Of a DNA stretch of 24,013 bases, positions 13,636 to 21,773 are shown in pieces. The DNA comes from JBJXFK01 sp046155505 (GTDB lineage: Bacteria; Planctomycetota; Phycisphaerae; UBA1845; Fen-1342). The notes below the pieces were generated by a model. That model saw only the letters and a list, made by a program, of their open reading frames with translations, searched no databases and was not told the origin of the DNA. The stretch spans positions 1 to 24,013 of the forward strand of contig JBJXFK010000284.1 in the NCBI GenBank assembly GCA_046155505.1. Direction: 5' to 3'. The translations under genes and the position numbers were made by a program. Position 1 is the first letter of the stretch. The number at the start of each line of letters is the position of its first letter.

Positions 13636-15579
13636 CTAGTTCCCGTCGCCGCGAATACGCGATTGCAAGTGCGTCTCCGCCGCGTCGGCAAGTCTAACGC
13701 GCTCGCTCGCGTCGAGCGAACCGGTCGACTCGCGCAGTGTGTCGATCGCCCGTCGCCCGCCTGCCGCGATCAGCCGCGCCCACGCATCGAGTCCCGGCTT
13801 GTCGCTGCCGTCCGCCAGTTCCGCCGCGCTGAGCAGAATCGGCCAGTCGCTCCGCCGCTGCTCGATCAGCGCCTCAGCGACACCCGCCATCGTTCGCAGC
13901 GTCGGCGGCAGGTCGCGCGCCTGGCGCAGGGCCTCGATCGCCGGCAACGCATCACGGCGCGACGCCTCCACCGCCAGGATCATCGCCGCGGCGTAACGCA
14001 CCGCACCGCGCTCGCCGCGATCTCGCGCGAATAGCGCCGCGATTCTCGGCGTGTAGCCCAATTTCGCCGCCCGCCAATCGTCGAGCGTTTTTCCAAGGGC
14101 CGACCAGCCGCGATCCAGCCCGTCGAGCAAGCTCTGCTCGCGTTGCACCTGCGGCGTAATCACCCGACGCGCGAACGCCGGCGGCCTGGAAAAATTCTCG
14201 AACTTGGTTCGCGGCGTGCCCGGCGTGCCGACGCCTTGCTCGGTCGCCCACTTCAGCATCGCGTCGACCGCCGCCCGATCGGCGTCAACCGGCTGCTGCG
14301 AATCATCCAGCCCGCCAAACGCACGACCCGCCAGCCGACTCAATGTCCATACAATTCGCTGCTGCTCCATCGCCGACGCCTCGCCGAACATCGTCACCAG
14401 CGTCGCCATGATGTCCTTTTTCAACGTCTGATACTGCGGCCCACTATTCGCCAGCACCAGCCCCGCCGCCGCCCGCACCGACGGCGTGCCCACCTGCGAA
14501 CTGCGATCGAGCACCCGCCGCGCCCGCCGCACGCGATTTTTGAAATCTGCATCCGACTCGTCGCGCGGCTTGGCGACTTCCCAGACCGCCGCGCTGAATC
14601 GCTCGTCGCGAGTCTGCCCGAGCCACGTCCAGCTATCCCAGTATTTTTCGAGCAGCCGTTCGACGATGCCCGCGTCCTCGTGTTCGTTCAACACGCGCAG
14701 CGAGTCGGATAAGCGCTCGGCCTGCTGCGCCGCGCGTCGCGCCGCCGCCGCGCAGACGCCGCCATCGTCCGGCCCGACAAGTTGCCCGAGTCGTTCGAAA
14801 AACATGCGAGAGCGCGCCGCATCGAGCCACGCGCCGCAAAGTGCGTCCTTCACCCGGCCGTCGCCCAAGAGGCCACGCGCAATCAGCACGTCGCGCTCCA
14901 GCGCCGGGCGTTTTGCCACCGTTTCCAAATAGGGAATAACCGCCCGATCGCGACTTGCCAGCAAATACTCCACTGCGGCCAATTGATTTCGCGTTTGCTG
15001 CGCCGAGCTGCGCGTCGGCAGCTTGGCGAGTGCCTCGCCCAGCTCGTCGGTCCCCGCTTGTCCGCGATTGCGAACCTCGACGATTGCCGCCTTCAACTCA
15101 ACCTCACTCGCAGCGTTCAGCATTTTGCTGACATACACCGGCACGCTTGTCGGCGCGGGCACGCTGCTCGGCTGTGAAGCCGCTTCGACCGCCGCCGCAT
15201 CGACCGCGACGTTGTGCGAGCGATAGGTCGAGAATGCAACGAACGACAATGCAATGGCGACGACCGACCCGATCCCGACGCCGATCCACGTCAGCGGCTT
15301 GACCAGCGCCAACCGCTGCCCGAGCGCCATGCGTTGGCCGGTATCGACATTCGTTAAGCATTTGGGGCAGAGCACGGTCCCGGATGCGACCTGCGTGTGA
15401 CAGTGCGGGCACGACTTGCCCATCTCTGGCGTCGGCGGCGGCGGTGCTTTCTCGACGAGTGCCGGCCGGGGCACAGTAAACCCGCCGCCGCAAAGCGAGC
15501 AAAAACCCTGCTCGCCCGCCAGTTCATCGGGAACGACGAGTTGCTCTTTGCAATGCGGGCAGCCAATGCGGAGTGCCAT
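13636..15579 (-). CDS. Zinc-ribbon, single-pass membrane protein with long helical-repeat domain
   Basis: This 647-residue protein is of unknown function. Two zinc-ribbon-like Cys sets lie at the N-terminus: C7/C10 with C27/C30, and C57/C60 with C71/C74. A single transmembrane helix follows (about 97-117). The rest is probably outside the cytoplasm and consists of helical segments rich in Ala, Arg and Leu that resemble a degenerate HEAT or armadillo solenoid, with repeats such as VRAAAGLVLANSG and VRYAAAMILAVEASR. No catalytic motif is seen. The ATG is preceded by GGAG. This layout (zinc ribbon, membrane anchor, helical repeats) is common in planctomycete proteins of unknown role. It is co-oriented with, and 32 nt from, the rhomboid gene; a functional link is only suggested by that. 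Confidence 0.75.
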   Translation of the reverse strand: MALRIGCPHCKEQLVVPDELAGEQGFCSLCGGGFTVPRPALVEKAPPPPTPEMGKSCPHCHTQVASGTVLCPKCLTNVDTGQRMALGQRLALVKPLTWIGVGIGSVVAIALSFVAFSTYRSHNVAVDAAAVEAASQPSSVPAPTSVPVYVSKMLNAASEVELKAAIVEVRNRGQAGTDELGEALAKLPTRSSAQQTRNQLAAVEYLLASRDRAVIPYLETVAKRPALERDVLIARGLLGDGRVKDALCGAWLDAARSRMFFERLGQLVGPDDGGVCAAAARRAAQQAERLSDSLRVLNEHEDAGIVERLLEKYWDSWTWLGQTRDERFSAAVWEVAKPRDESDADFKNRVRRARRVLDRSSQVGTPSVRAAAGLVLANSGPQYQTLKKDIMATLVTMFGEASAMEQQRIVWTLSRLAGRAFGGLDDSQQPVDADRAAVDAMLKWATEQGVGTPGTPRTKFENFSRPPAFARRVITPQVQREQSLLDGLDRGWSALGKTLDDWRAAKLGYTPRIAALFARDRGERGAVRYAAAMILAVEASRRDALPAIEALRQARDLPPTLRTMAGVAEALIEQRRSDWPILLSAAELADGSDKPGLDAWARLIAAGGRRAIDTLRESTGSLDASERVRLADAAETHLQSRIRGDGN

Positions 15580-15708
15580 AACGCTCCAACGCTTCGTATT
15601 CCAGCGGGCCGGGGAATCCTATGCCCCCACCAAGCGATTTCCCAGCGCCCGCGCTCACAGGCCGAAGGCTCGACCATTCAAAACGTCTTTGCCGCATCCA
15701 CCAATGAC

Positions 15709-15740
15709 GTACGGCGTGGTTGCAAGCAACCACGCCGTAC
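15709..15740. repeat. Perfect 15-bp inverted repeat
   Basis: GTACGGCGTGGTTGC and its exact complement are separated by AA. It lies in the 234-nt gap between the end of the small Cys-containing gene and the start of the HEAT-like gene. There is no T-run on either side, so it is not a classical terminator. It could stabilise the end of the upstream transcript, or be a protein-binding site or a repeat-element copy. Confidence 0.75.
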
Positions 15741-15813
15741 GCGCCGGGCTCCCCATCCGAGGCGGGTGGCGACTCCGCCAAGGCTATGTACTGCTCATCG
15801 CTTCATGTCCCCA

Positions 15814-16170
15814 CTACGTCGGAACCAAGCGATCCTTGAACTTTTTGTACGCCTCGCAACCTTCCGGATTCGAACAGCAAACATCCCGGATGTGCTCAAA
15901 AAACACTTCAGGCTTCTGCCCGATATCGCGCCGTAAGTGACACTTCAGCGTGATTCGCGGCGTCGTCGGTCCGCTCGCCAGCACCAGCGAACGGATGAAC
16001 ACCTGGTTCTTGCCCGCCGGACAGCGCATGTCCGTATTCAACTTGCGTTCGAGCAACGACAGGTTGCCTTTCGTCTCCTCAACGGTCAGCGGCAGTGCCT
16101 CCAGCTTCGAAGGTGACTTTTTCGCCGGCGCGGACGCAGACTTCTTCTTCCCAAGCAACGACGACCACAT
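15814..16170 (-). CDS. Small Cys-containing protein of unknown function
   Basis: This 118-residue protein starts at the ATG at 16170, chosen because GGGAG lies 8 nt upstream; a TTG 15 nt earlier is less likely. The N-terminal 30 residues are Lys/Ser/Ala-rich (KKKSASAPAKKSPSK) and probably disordered. The C-terminal half contains KCHLRRDIGQ, EHIRDVCCSNPEGCEAYKKF and four more or less regularly spaced cysteines (one in KCH, CC, and one in GCEAY) that could bind metal. I do not recognise a family. It is transcribed toward the HEAT-like gene on the same strand, with the 15-bp inverted repeat between them. Confidence 0.6.
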   Translation of the reverse strand: MWSSLLGKKKSASAPAKKSPSKLEALPLTVEETKGNLSLLERKLNTDMRCPAGKNQVFIRSLVLASGPTTPRITLKCHLRRDIGQKPEVFFEHIRDVCCSNPEGCEAYKKFKDRLVPT

Positions 16171-16609
16171 AAAGGACGCTCCCAAAACGGCTTTTGATAC
16201 GCAACATCGCGCGGCACAACCGCCTGTCGGCGATCGCGCTCATGCGCCCCCCGGGCGCACGCATCCGATGGAGCCCATGCGGCAAGCAGCCGCGAGGCCT
16301 GGACGGCGACGATCTACGTATTGTCCTTACACACCAGTTCTTACGGGCTTTCGAATCCGTTGGTCCAAAAGCGGACACGCGGGTACGAAAGCGCTGGCCG
16401 CAAGCGAATCCATTTCGCTCGGGTCTGGTCGGTGGCCGGAATACGGGCGGGGCTTTGTCGCGGATAACAGGCGATAAAACAAATATCGGACGGCACTTAC
16501 AATCAATGAGTGCAGAGAATGAAACCGTGCGACGCTCACCGACCCCTGTCTGGCCTACCTGTACTTAACCGGTTGCTCATCACAACCTTGAACAGAGTAT
16601 ACACCGCAT
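16171..16609. other. Gene-free interval of 439 nt
   Basis: No convincing coding frame, tRNA or rRNA was seen here. It holds a hairpin TGCGCCC-CCC-GGGCGCA at 16243-16259 and a weak candidate minus-strand promoter (TTGTAA, 17 nt, TTTTAT) near 16471-16499 that could serve the small Cys-containing gene. Its base composition is less extreme than the genes around it. Confidence 0.5.
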
Positions 16610-17599
16610 TCAGACTGTCGCAAACCCTTTTGGATGCGTTCTGTGCCATTCCCACGCCGTCTTTACAATCGGCTCGATCGATCCATACTGTGGCTTCCAC
16701 CCGAGCCGACTCACGAGCAGCGACGGATTCGCATACAGCGATGGCGGATCACCCGGTCGTCGCGGTTGCTCGACCGCGGGGATCGCATGGCCCGTGATGC
16801 GTCGGCAAGCGTCGATCACCTCACGCACCGACGCACCGCTGCCCGTCCCGACATTGAAAGCATCGAATGTGCCGGGTTTCAACCCCTCAATCGCGAGTTG
16901 ATGCGCCGACGCCAGGTCGTCCACATGGATGTAGTCGCGTATGCATGTCCCGTCCGGCGTCGGATAATCCGTGCCGAAGACCTTGATGCTCTCACGCTGG
17001 CCAAGCGCGACCTGTAGAATCAGCGGGATCAGGTGCAACTCGGGCGAATGGTCCTCGCCGATGCGCGCGTCCGCCGATGCACCGGAGGCATTGAAATATC
17101 GCAACGCGACCGCGCCGAGTCCCCATGCTGCTGCCGAATCCTGCAACATCCGCTCGACGGTCAATTTCGTCGCGCCGTAGGGATTGATCGGGTCTTTGGG
17201 CAAGTCTTCGACGATCGGCAGCCGCTCGGGCACGCCAAAAACCGCACATGTGCTGCTGAACACCATCCGCTTCACGCCGCCGCGCTGCATCGCTTCGAGC
17301 AGGTGCAGCGTGTTGACCACGTTATTGCGGTAGTACATCAGCGGCTGCTCAACCGACTCGCCCACATTCAGAAACGCGGCGAAGTGAATGACCGCATCAA
17401 ACCGCCCGCCCGCGAGCAACTCGACCAACCGTTCGCGATCGGCCAGATCGCCCTTAACGAACGCCGCGTTGGGGTCGATCGCCTGCTGATGGCCGGCGAT
17501 GAGACTGTCGAACACCGTGACTTCATGTCCGGCCGCCACAAGCCGGCGCACGGTGTGACTGCCCACGTATCCCGCACCGCCGGTAACGAAAATCCGCAT
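16610..17599 (-). CDS. galE: UDP-glucose 4-epimerase
   Basis: This 329-residue extended short-chain dehydrogenase/reductase interconverts UDP-glucose and UDP-galactose in the cytoplasm. The NAD-binding motif is GGAGYVGS (7-14). The catalytic Tyr-Lys pair is Y141xxxK145 in NPYGATK, and the Ser/Thr position is in FSSTCAVFG (Thr117 aligns with the usual Ser). The C-terminal substrate-binding part contains RDYIHVDDLASAH and YFNASGA. Length is normal. AGAGGA lies about 8 nt upstream of the ATG. It probably supplies nucleotide sugars for surface polysaccharide or LPS, which fits the glycosyltransferase operon 2 kb away, though the two are not in one operon. Confidence 0.95.
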   Translation of the reverse strand: MRIFVTGGAGYVGSHTVRRLVAAGHEVTVFDSLIAGHQQAIDPNAAFVKGDLADRERLVELLAGGRFDAVIHFAAFLNVGESVEQPLMYYRNNVVNTLHLLEAMQRGGVKRMVFSSTCAVFGVPERLPIVEDLPKDPINPYGATKLTVERMLQDSAAAWGLGAVALRYFNASGASADARIGEDHSPELHLIPLILQVALGQRESIKVFGTDYPTPDGTCIRDYIHVDDLASAHQLAIEGLKPGTFDAFNVGTGSGASVREVIDACRRITGHAIPAVEQPRRPGDPPSLYANPSLLVSRLGWKPQYGSIEPIVKTAWEWHRTHPKGFATV

Positions 17600-17657
17600 C
17601 AGTTCGATCCTCTGCCGCGCCTCGCGCGTCCATGTGCTCCAGACGTCCGTGTGCTAT

Positions 17658-17702
17658 GGGCGTCCCCGCCCGTTCTTATGTACTTCGGGCGTCCCCCGCC
17701 CG
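17658..17702. repeat. Pair of GGGCGTCCCCGCCCG hairpin repeats
   Basis: Two nearly identical palindromic units (17658-17672 and 17687-17702) are separated by 14 nt in the 118-nt gap between the methyltransferase stop and the galE start. They form GGGCG/CGCCC stems. This is another of the dispersed palindromic families in the window. Confidence 0.6.
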
Positions 17703-17717
17703 CACCCGCCGTTTCCC

Positions 17718-18416
17718 CTAATCGAGCCTTCGACGCAGCCGAAAAATACGTCCCCGAATCGGCTTGCCGCTTTCCGGATCTGGCCGCTCCACCGGCGTTA
17801 CCTCGACCCGCAATCCGCAATGCCGCGCAATCGAATCAAACGCATCGGCCGTCTGTCGATTTCCATCAACAATCAGCGCCTCACCCGTCTCGGTCAAATG
17901 CTCGCAAATGAACTCGGCAACCGGTCGCAAACTCCGCGTTTCATACAACACCTCAGCCGCAAGCAGCCGATCCAGCCGTAGTTCCGGATACTTCAGCCGC
18001 CAATCGATGAACCGCGTCTCCGGCGACGCCAGCCCGCTCACCCGCGCACTTTCGCACACGAACGCCAGCGCGTCATCATCCCAGTCCGACGCAATCACGC
18101 GACACCCGCGATCCAGCGCCACCAAGCTGACCAGCCCCAGGCCGCAGCCCACTTCCAGTACGACGGGCGGCGACGCAAGATCGCGCCAAACGCGCGGCCA
18201 TTTTGCGACCTCGTCGGCCAGCAGCAGACACGCCGGCCAAAACTCCGCCCAATAGGGCATGAATTCTTCACGCTCAAAACGCTCCGCCACGCGCGGGTCG
18301 TCGACCAAAGACTCATAATTCGCCGGCCCGAGAACGCGATACGTCCGCTCGCCGACGAGCAGATCGCGCACCCGAACCGGATAGCCGCGCAGCTCGCGCG
18401 GCGGATCAATCAGCAT
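17718..18416 (-). CDS. Class I SAM-dependent methyltransferase (METTL21/nicotinamide N-methyltransferase-like)
   Basis: The protein has 232 residues from the ATG at 18416, which has GGAG 8 nt upstream. The longer open frame upstream is low-complexity repeat sequence and was rejected. The N-terminal segment PYWAEFWPACLLLADEV (54-70) is the signature of the Methyltransf_16-like group. It is followed by the SAM motif VLEVGCGLG (86-94), the acidic residue ending strand 2 in IASDWD (Asp111) and DRLLAAEVLYE. Related enzymes methylate protein lysines or small molecules; the substrate cannot be told here. It is 118 nt upstream of galE on the same strand and divergent from the GNAT gene. Confidence 0.85.
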   Translation of the reverse strand: MLIDPPRELRGYPVRVRDLLVGERTYRVLGPANYESLVDDPRVAERFEREEFMPYWAEFWPACLLLADEVAKWPRVWRDLASPPVVLEVGCGLGLVSLVALDRGCRVIASDWDDDALAFVCESARVSGLASPETRFIDWRLKYPELRLDRLLAAEVLYETRSLRPVAEFICEHLTETGEALIVDGNRQTADAFDSIARHCGLRVEVTPVERPDPESGKPIRGRIFRLRRRLD

Positions 18417-18440
18417 CTGGCGTACTCCGATTCGACAAGT

Positions 18441-18446
18441 ACTATA
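18441..18446 (-). promoter_or_regulatory. Candidate -10 element of the methyltransferase gene
   Basis: TATAGT on the minus strand (5/6 to consensus) lies 25 nt before the ATG, leaving a short leader that includes the GGAG ribosome binding site. No clear -35 box is present. The same bases read on the plus strand give TACTAT, so the site could serve both divergent genes. Confidence 0.3.
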
Positions 18447-18460
18447 CCGTTCGGCGTGGG

Positions 18461-18516
18461 TGGAGCGGGCATTCTGCCCGCCCGCTTGGGTAGGGGTGGT
18501 CCGGGCATTCTGCCCG
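18461..18516. repeat. Pair of GGGCATTCTGCCC hairpin repeats in a divergent intergenic region
   Basis: GCGGGC-ATTCT-GCCCGC (18465-18481) and CGGGC-ATTCT-GCCCG (18502-18516) share the same loop and stem and lie 37 nt apart in tandem, between the methyltransferase and the GNAT gene. They lie in a likely promoter region, so they may affect either transcript. Confidence 0.65.
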
Positions 18517-18554
18517 AACGCCTTGGTTCGCACGTTGCTCCGTTAGGTAACCCG

Positions 18555-19103
18555 ATGGCCTCGATGCCGCTCCTCACACCTCGACGCACCCAGCCCGTGC
18601 GGCTCGACTCGTTCGACCCGACCCACGTCGAGCGCGTGCTGTCATGGGTGGGCAGCGAGCACGAGGCGTTTCGCATCGCCCCGCGCACGCCGCCGCCGCT
18701 AACCACCGACGGCATCCTGCGCTGGGGCCGCGTCGCCGGTTGCACGGCCCTGCAACTCGTCATCGTCGGCGAATATGTGCCCGTTGCTTACGGCGAGGTC
18801 AACCAGCTCTTCAGTAATCGCGACGAATACTGGCTCGGCCATCTCATCGTCGATCCTACGCGACGCGGCGAGGGATTCGGATTCGAGCTCACGCGTCTGC
18901 TCCTGCACCGCGCGTTCGCCCGCCTCGGCGCGACGCGCGTCAGCCTCGTCGTCTTTCCTGACAACGAGCGCGCCATTTCAGTCTACAAGGCCGCCGGCAT
19001 GTATTGCGAAGGCCACGAAGCACAGACGTTCGACTCGCGCGGCGGCCTCGTCGAGCGGCTGCTGCGCATGGCGATCTCGCGCGACGATTGGTACACCTCG
19101 TGA
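18555..19103 (+). CDS. GNAT-family N-acetyltransferase
   Basis: The protein has 182 residues from the ATG at 18555, with a TTAGG ribosome binding site about 8 nt upstream. The 33 residues of open frame before it are hairpin-repeat sequence and are rejected. The acetyl-CoA motif A is HLIVDPTRRGEGFGFELTRL (RRGEGFG matches the R/Q-x-x-G-x-G/A pattern). Motif B follows in VFPDNERAISVYKAAGM. The substrate cannot be predicted. Its TGA overlaps the GTG of the next gene (GTGA), so the two are translated together. Confidence 0.88.
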   Translation: MASMPLLTPRRTQPVRLDSFDPTHVERVLSWVGSEHEAFRIAPRTPPPLTTDGILRWGRVAGCTALQLVIVGEYVPVAYGEVNQLFSNRDEYWLGHLIVDPTRRGEGFGFELTRLLLHRAFARLGATRVSLVVFPDNERAISVYKAAGMYCEGHEAQTFDSRGGLVERLLRMAISRDDWYTS

Positions 19104-19552
19104 CCGCGCGACCCATTCCAGAAAATCTGATCGCCGACGCATTGGCCGAGGCCGAACGGTTGCTCATGACGAGCGACCTGCGCGGCTGCGAACAGGCGTG
19201 TATCGATGTGCTCGCGGCGCGACCGGGATCGATCGAGGCCACATGGCTGCTGATTGATGCGAAGAGCCTGCAATTCGCAGTCGATCCGACGAGTGCCACC
19301 GCGCCGCTGCTCAAACTTGTTAGCGCACTTCGCGACGATTTCGCCCGCTTCTACCTCACCGGCTTCGTCTTCGAGCGCTGGGCCGCCGCGCAAGCAACGC
19401 GCGGTGCCCCGCCCTACGCAGCGAACGAGTGGCTGCGCGAGGCGATGAGCGCGTATGAAAAGGCGGGCAAGATCGCGGGCGATGCGGATGTCCGCCCCCT
19501 ACTTCGCTGGAACGCATGCCTCCGCCTCCGCCGCGGTGAACCGAGCAAGTAG
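19100..19552 (+). CDS. Small TPR-like helical protein
   Basis: The protein has 150 residues from a GTG at 19100 that overlaps the TGA of the GNAT gene by 4 nt (GTGA), which is why this start was chosen. It is all-helical in character. Repeats look TPR-like: ADALAEAERLLMTSDLRGCEQAC (about 11-33) and a later NEWLREAMSAYEKAGKIAGDADV stretch. No enzyme motif is seen. It may act as a partner of the coupled acetyltransferase, which is inference from the overlap. Confidence 0.7.
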   Translation: MTARPIPENLIADALAEAERLLMTSDLRGCEQACIDVLAARPGSIEATWLLIDAKSLQFAVDPTSATAPLLKLVSALRDDFARFYLTGFVFERWAAAQATRGAPPYAANEWLREAMSAYEKAGKIAGDADVRPLLRWNACLRLRRGEPSK

Positions 19553-19590
19553 CGATCGGCCCGTCGCGCTCGACGCCGGCTCGCGCCAGC

Positions 19591-19627
19591 GATCCGAACG
19601 CGAAGCGCAAGCGAGTGACCGCGAGCG
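19591..19627. repeat. Dispersed 37-bp repeat, copy 2
   Basis: Matches 3030-3066 at 35 of 37 positions in the same orientation. It stands in the gap between two convergent genes and is followed by further GCGAGCG-rich sequence up to about 19670. Confidence 0.6.
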
Positions 19628-19685
19628 CCAGCGAGCGCCGCATCCGAACCCCGAGCGCGAGCGAGCGGGGTATCGTGCGTCGCGC

Positions 19686-19737
19686 GAAAAGCAGCCGTGG
19701 GCGGCAGCTCCCCAGTGCACCGTGGGCTGCAGCTCCG
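19686..19737. repeat. Tandem palindromic repeat, two units
   Basis: Two units related to those at 881-958: GCAGCCGTGGGCGGCAGCTC and GTGCACCGTGGGCTGCAGCTCC, preceded by an A-rich stretch. They lie just before the end of the GT4 gene and between convergent transcripts, a typical place for hairpin repeats that end transcription. Confidence 0.6.
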
Positions 19738-19746
19738 CATTGCGAA

Positions 19747-20925
19747 CTACCGCCGCGATTCCTGCACAAGTTCATATAGCGACATGAGCGCCTTCGCGTG
19801 TCGGCGCATCGAAATCACAGCACCCAATCGTTCCTCTGCCGCCCGGGTAGCCCAGCGCGGCTCAAAGCCAAGCATCTGAACGATCGCCGCAGCCAACTCC
19901 GGCACATTGCCCGGCGAATCGATCACGCGACCGACTTCGGGCGTGATCACGTCTGATGCCCCGTTCCAGACGGTTGTCACAACCGGCACGCCGAGCAGGA
20001 GCGCCTCAAGCACCACGCGGCTGCACGGGTCATACCACGTCGGATGAGCCAGCACATCCGTAGCGGCCAGCAGATCACGGATCGACGAGCCGCTTCCAAG
20101 AAACCGGATGCGTCCGGCGATGCCAAGCGCAAGCGCTTGCCGCTCGTACGACGACGCATCGCCGCGACCCGCTACCAGACAGATCGCGCCCGAGGCGCGA
20201 ACCGCGGGCAAAGCACATGCGGCGATCAGTTCGCGCAGCCCCTTGAGTTTGAAATGGTGTGCGATGAACGCGATGACCGGGGTGTCAGCCGCCAGTTGGT
20301 GCTCCGCGCGAAATCGCGCCGCGCGATTCGACCGCTCGTCATCGTTGAGGGGCGCGACATCTACGCCGTTCAGGACAATCCGCGTCCGCTCGGCCGGAAA
20401 ATCGGGAAAGTCGAACCGGACTTGCCGACGAACATATTCTGAAAGGCAGGCGACCATCGGCGGCTTCGGCGAGTTGAGCATCGCCGCCTCGACCCGCAGC
20501 AGGTACTGCTGCCGCAAATTGAGCCGCCGCCCCATCGCTCTTAGCGATCGCGCCCACGGCGAGCGCGATAGCGCGAGCGAGCGGCGAATCATCTCGCCAT
20601 ACGTCCCGCCGCGCGGCTGATACACGTCGCACGATCGCACCGGCACGACCGAATGTACGATATCGAAGCGCCGCTGCTTCAGAAACTCATCGACCGCCGC
20701 TACAAATCGCCGCGCTCGCCAGAAACGCGACGCACTGTCGCTCCGCAGCCCGGCAAACTCGAGCATGGGTCGCGCCGCCGCAATTTCAACCGGCGTCTCG
20801 CCCCCTCCATGCACCACGCACACATGCGGCCCCAACTCGGCGAGCCGCGCCGCCATCTCCAGCGTCGAGGTCTCCGCCCCGCCGCGTTTCGGGTCGATCG
20901 ATTCCTGAATGATGGCGATGTTCAT
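19747..20925 (-). CDS. GT4-family glycosyltransferase, LPS-core type (WaaG-like)
   Basis: This 392-residue GT-B-fold glycosyltransferase has the N-terminal donor/acceptor loop RGGAET (14-19). The C-terminal GT4 domain contains VLNGVDV, a Lys in HHFKLKGLRELIAA, and the nucleotide-sugar site HPTWYDPCSRVVLEALLLG followed by PVVTT and NGASDVI. The last of these is the pattern of WaaG-type enzymes that add glucose to the LPS inner core. No signal peptide is seen; it would act at the inner face of the inner membrane. Its ATG overlaps the stop of the WaaP-like kinase by 4 nt (ATGA), so it is the last gene of a coupled four-gene LPS-core operon. Confidence 0.9.
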   Translation of the reverse strand: MNIAIIQESIDPKRGGAETSTLEMAARLAELGPHVCVVHGGGETPVEIAAARPMLEFAGLRSDSASRFWRARRFVAAVDEFLKQRRFDIVHSVVPVRSCDVYQPRGGTYGEMIRRSLALSRSPWARSLRAMGRRLNLRQQYLLRVEAAMLNSPKPPMVACLSEYVRRQVRFDFPDFPAERTRIVLNGVDVAPLNDDERSNRAARFRAEHQLAADTPVIAFIAHHFKLKGLRELIAACALPAVRASGAICLVAGRGDASSYERQALALGIAGRIRFLGSGSSIRDLLAATDVLAHPTWYDPCSRVVLEALLLGVPVVTTVWNGASDVITPEVGRVIDSPGNVPELAAAIVQMLGFEPRWATRAAEERLGAVISMRRHAKALMSLYELVQESRR

Positions 20926-21773
20926 GACGTGGCGTCAGCCGACCGCCGCGCGATGCGACGAAGGATCGCGTCACTCTTTCGCGTCACCGCACGCGTGTAA
21001 CAACGCACGCGCGGCGAGAACCGATTCAGCCCCAAATACGCATACAGCGCCCGCAGCCGATCGCAGCGTGACGCCCCGATCTGCCGCGCCGAGGTGTCGA
21101 GTTGCGACAGGTCTTTGACGATCCAGCGCATTCGCCGCCAGCGCGGGCGATGCAGCCGCGCGAGATCGATAATGGTGAAGTGCGGCGGGCGCTGAATCGA
21201 CTCATCCAGTTCAACGAAGATGTGGCACAAATAGAGGTCGCGATGACACAGCCCTGTTCCGTGAAACGCCGCCGCGAGTCGCCCGATGCGTCGTGCAAAC
21301 TCATGCCGTGCGACGCCGCGCGTCAGCGGCGAATCCTCGCGCACGAGTCGCAACCAAACGCGATCGAACGCATCGCCCGGTGCCCGCTCAAAGAGCACCG
21401 CACTGCGCCGCTCGATCGGGCCGCTCATTTCCTCGGCAAATCCGAGCGCCCGCACGACCGGCACGCCGGCCTCGGCTAGCTGCATACTCTGCGTATATTC
21501 CCAATACGCGCGGCTGTGCGACGCACACTGCCGAAAGATGCGATCGCATTGCGCCTTGAACCCGTCAGCAAGATAGCGCTTCACGAAAACGAGATCGCCG
21601 CCGCCCGGCTTCCACGCCCAGCGTTCGCGCTTGCCCAGGCCCGGCTTGCTGAGCCGACACCACTCGCCGCTGCCGTTCTCCTCGGGCGAGCGTTCGAGTA
21701 GCGCTTCCATCCGCGCCTCGCCGTCGCCGACGCGGGCCGACCAATCGGGCTGGACGATTCGCGTGCGACTCAT
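20922..21773 (-). CDS. WaaP-like lipopolysaccharide kinase
   Basis: The protein has 283 residues from the ATG at 21773, which overlaps the upstream stop as ATGA; this decides the start over one 33 nt earlier. It has the LPS kinase fold (PF06293, Kdo/WaaP type): the ATP-binding lysine is in LVFVKRYL (Lys65), the catalytic loop is CHRDLYLCHIFV (His177-Arg178-Asp179, His184), and the metal-binding aspartate is in FTIIDLARL (Asp203). All key residues are present, so it is probably an active kinase that phosphorylates a heptose or other core sugar. Its neighbours, a heptosyltransferase and a WaaG-like enzyme, support this. It ends in ATGA overlap with the GT4 gene. Confidence 0.88.
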   Translation of the reverse strand: MSRTRIVQPDWSARVGDGEARMEALLERSPEENGSGEWCRLSKPGLGKRERWAWKPGGGDLVFVKRYLADGFKAQCDRIFRQCASHSRAYWEYTQSMQLAEAGVPVVRALGFAEEMSGPIERRSAVLFERAPGDAFDRVWLRLVREDSPLTRGVARHEFARRIGRLAAAFHGTGLCHRDLYLCHIFVELDESIQRPPHFTIIDLARLHRPRWRRMRWIVKDLSQLDTSARQIGASRCDRLRALYAYLGLNRFSPRVRCYTRAVTRKSDAILRRIARRSADATS

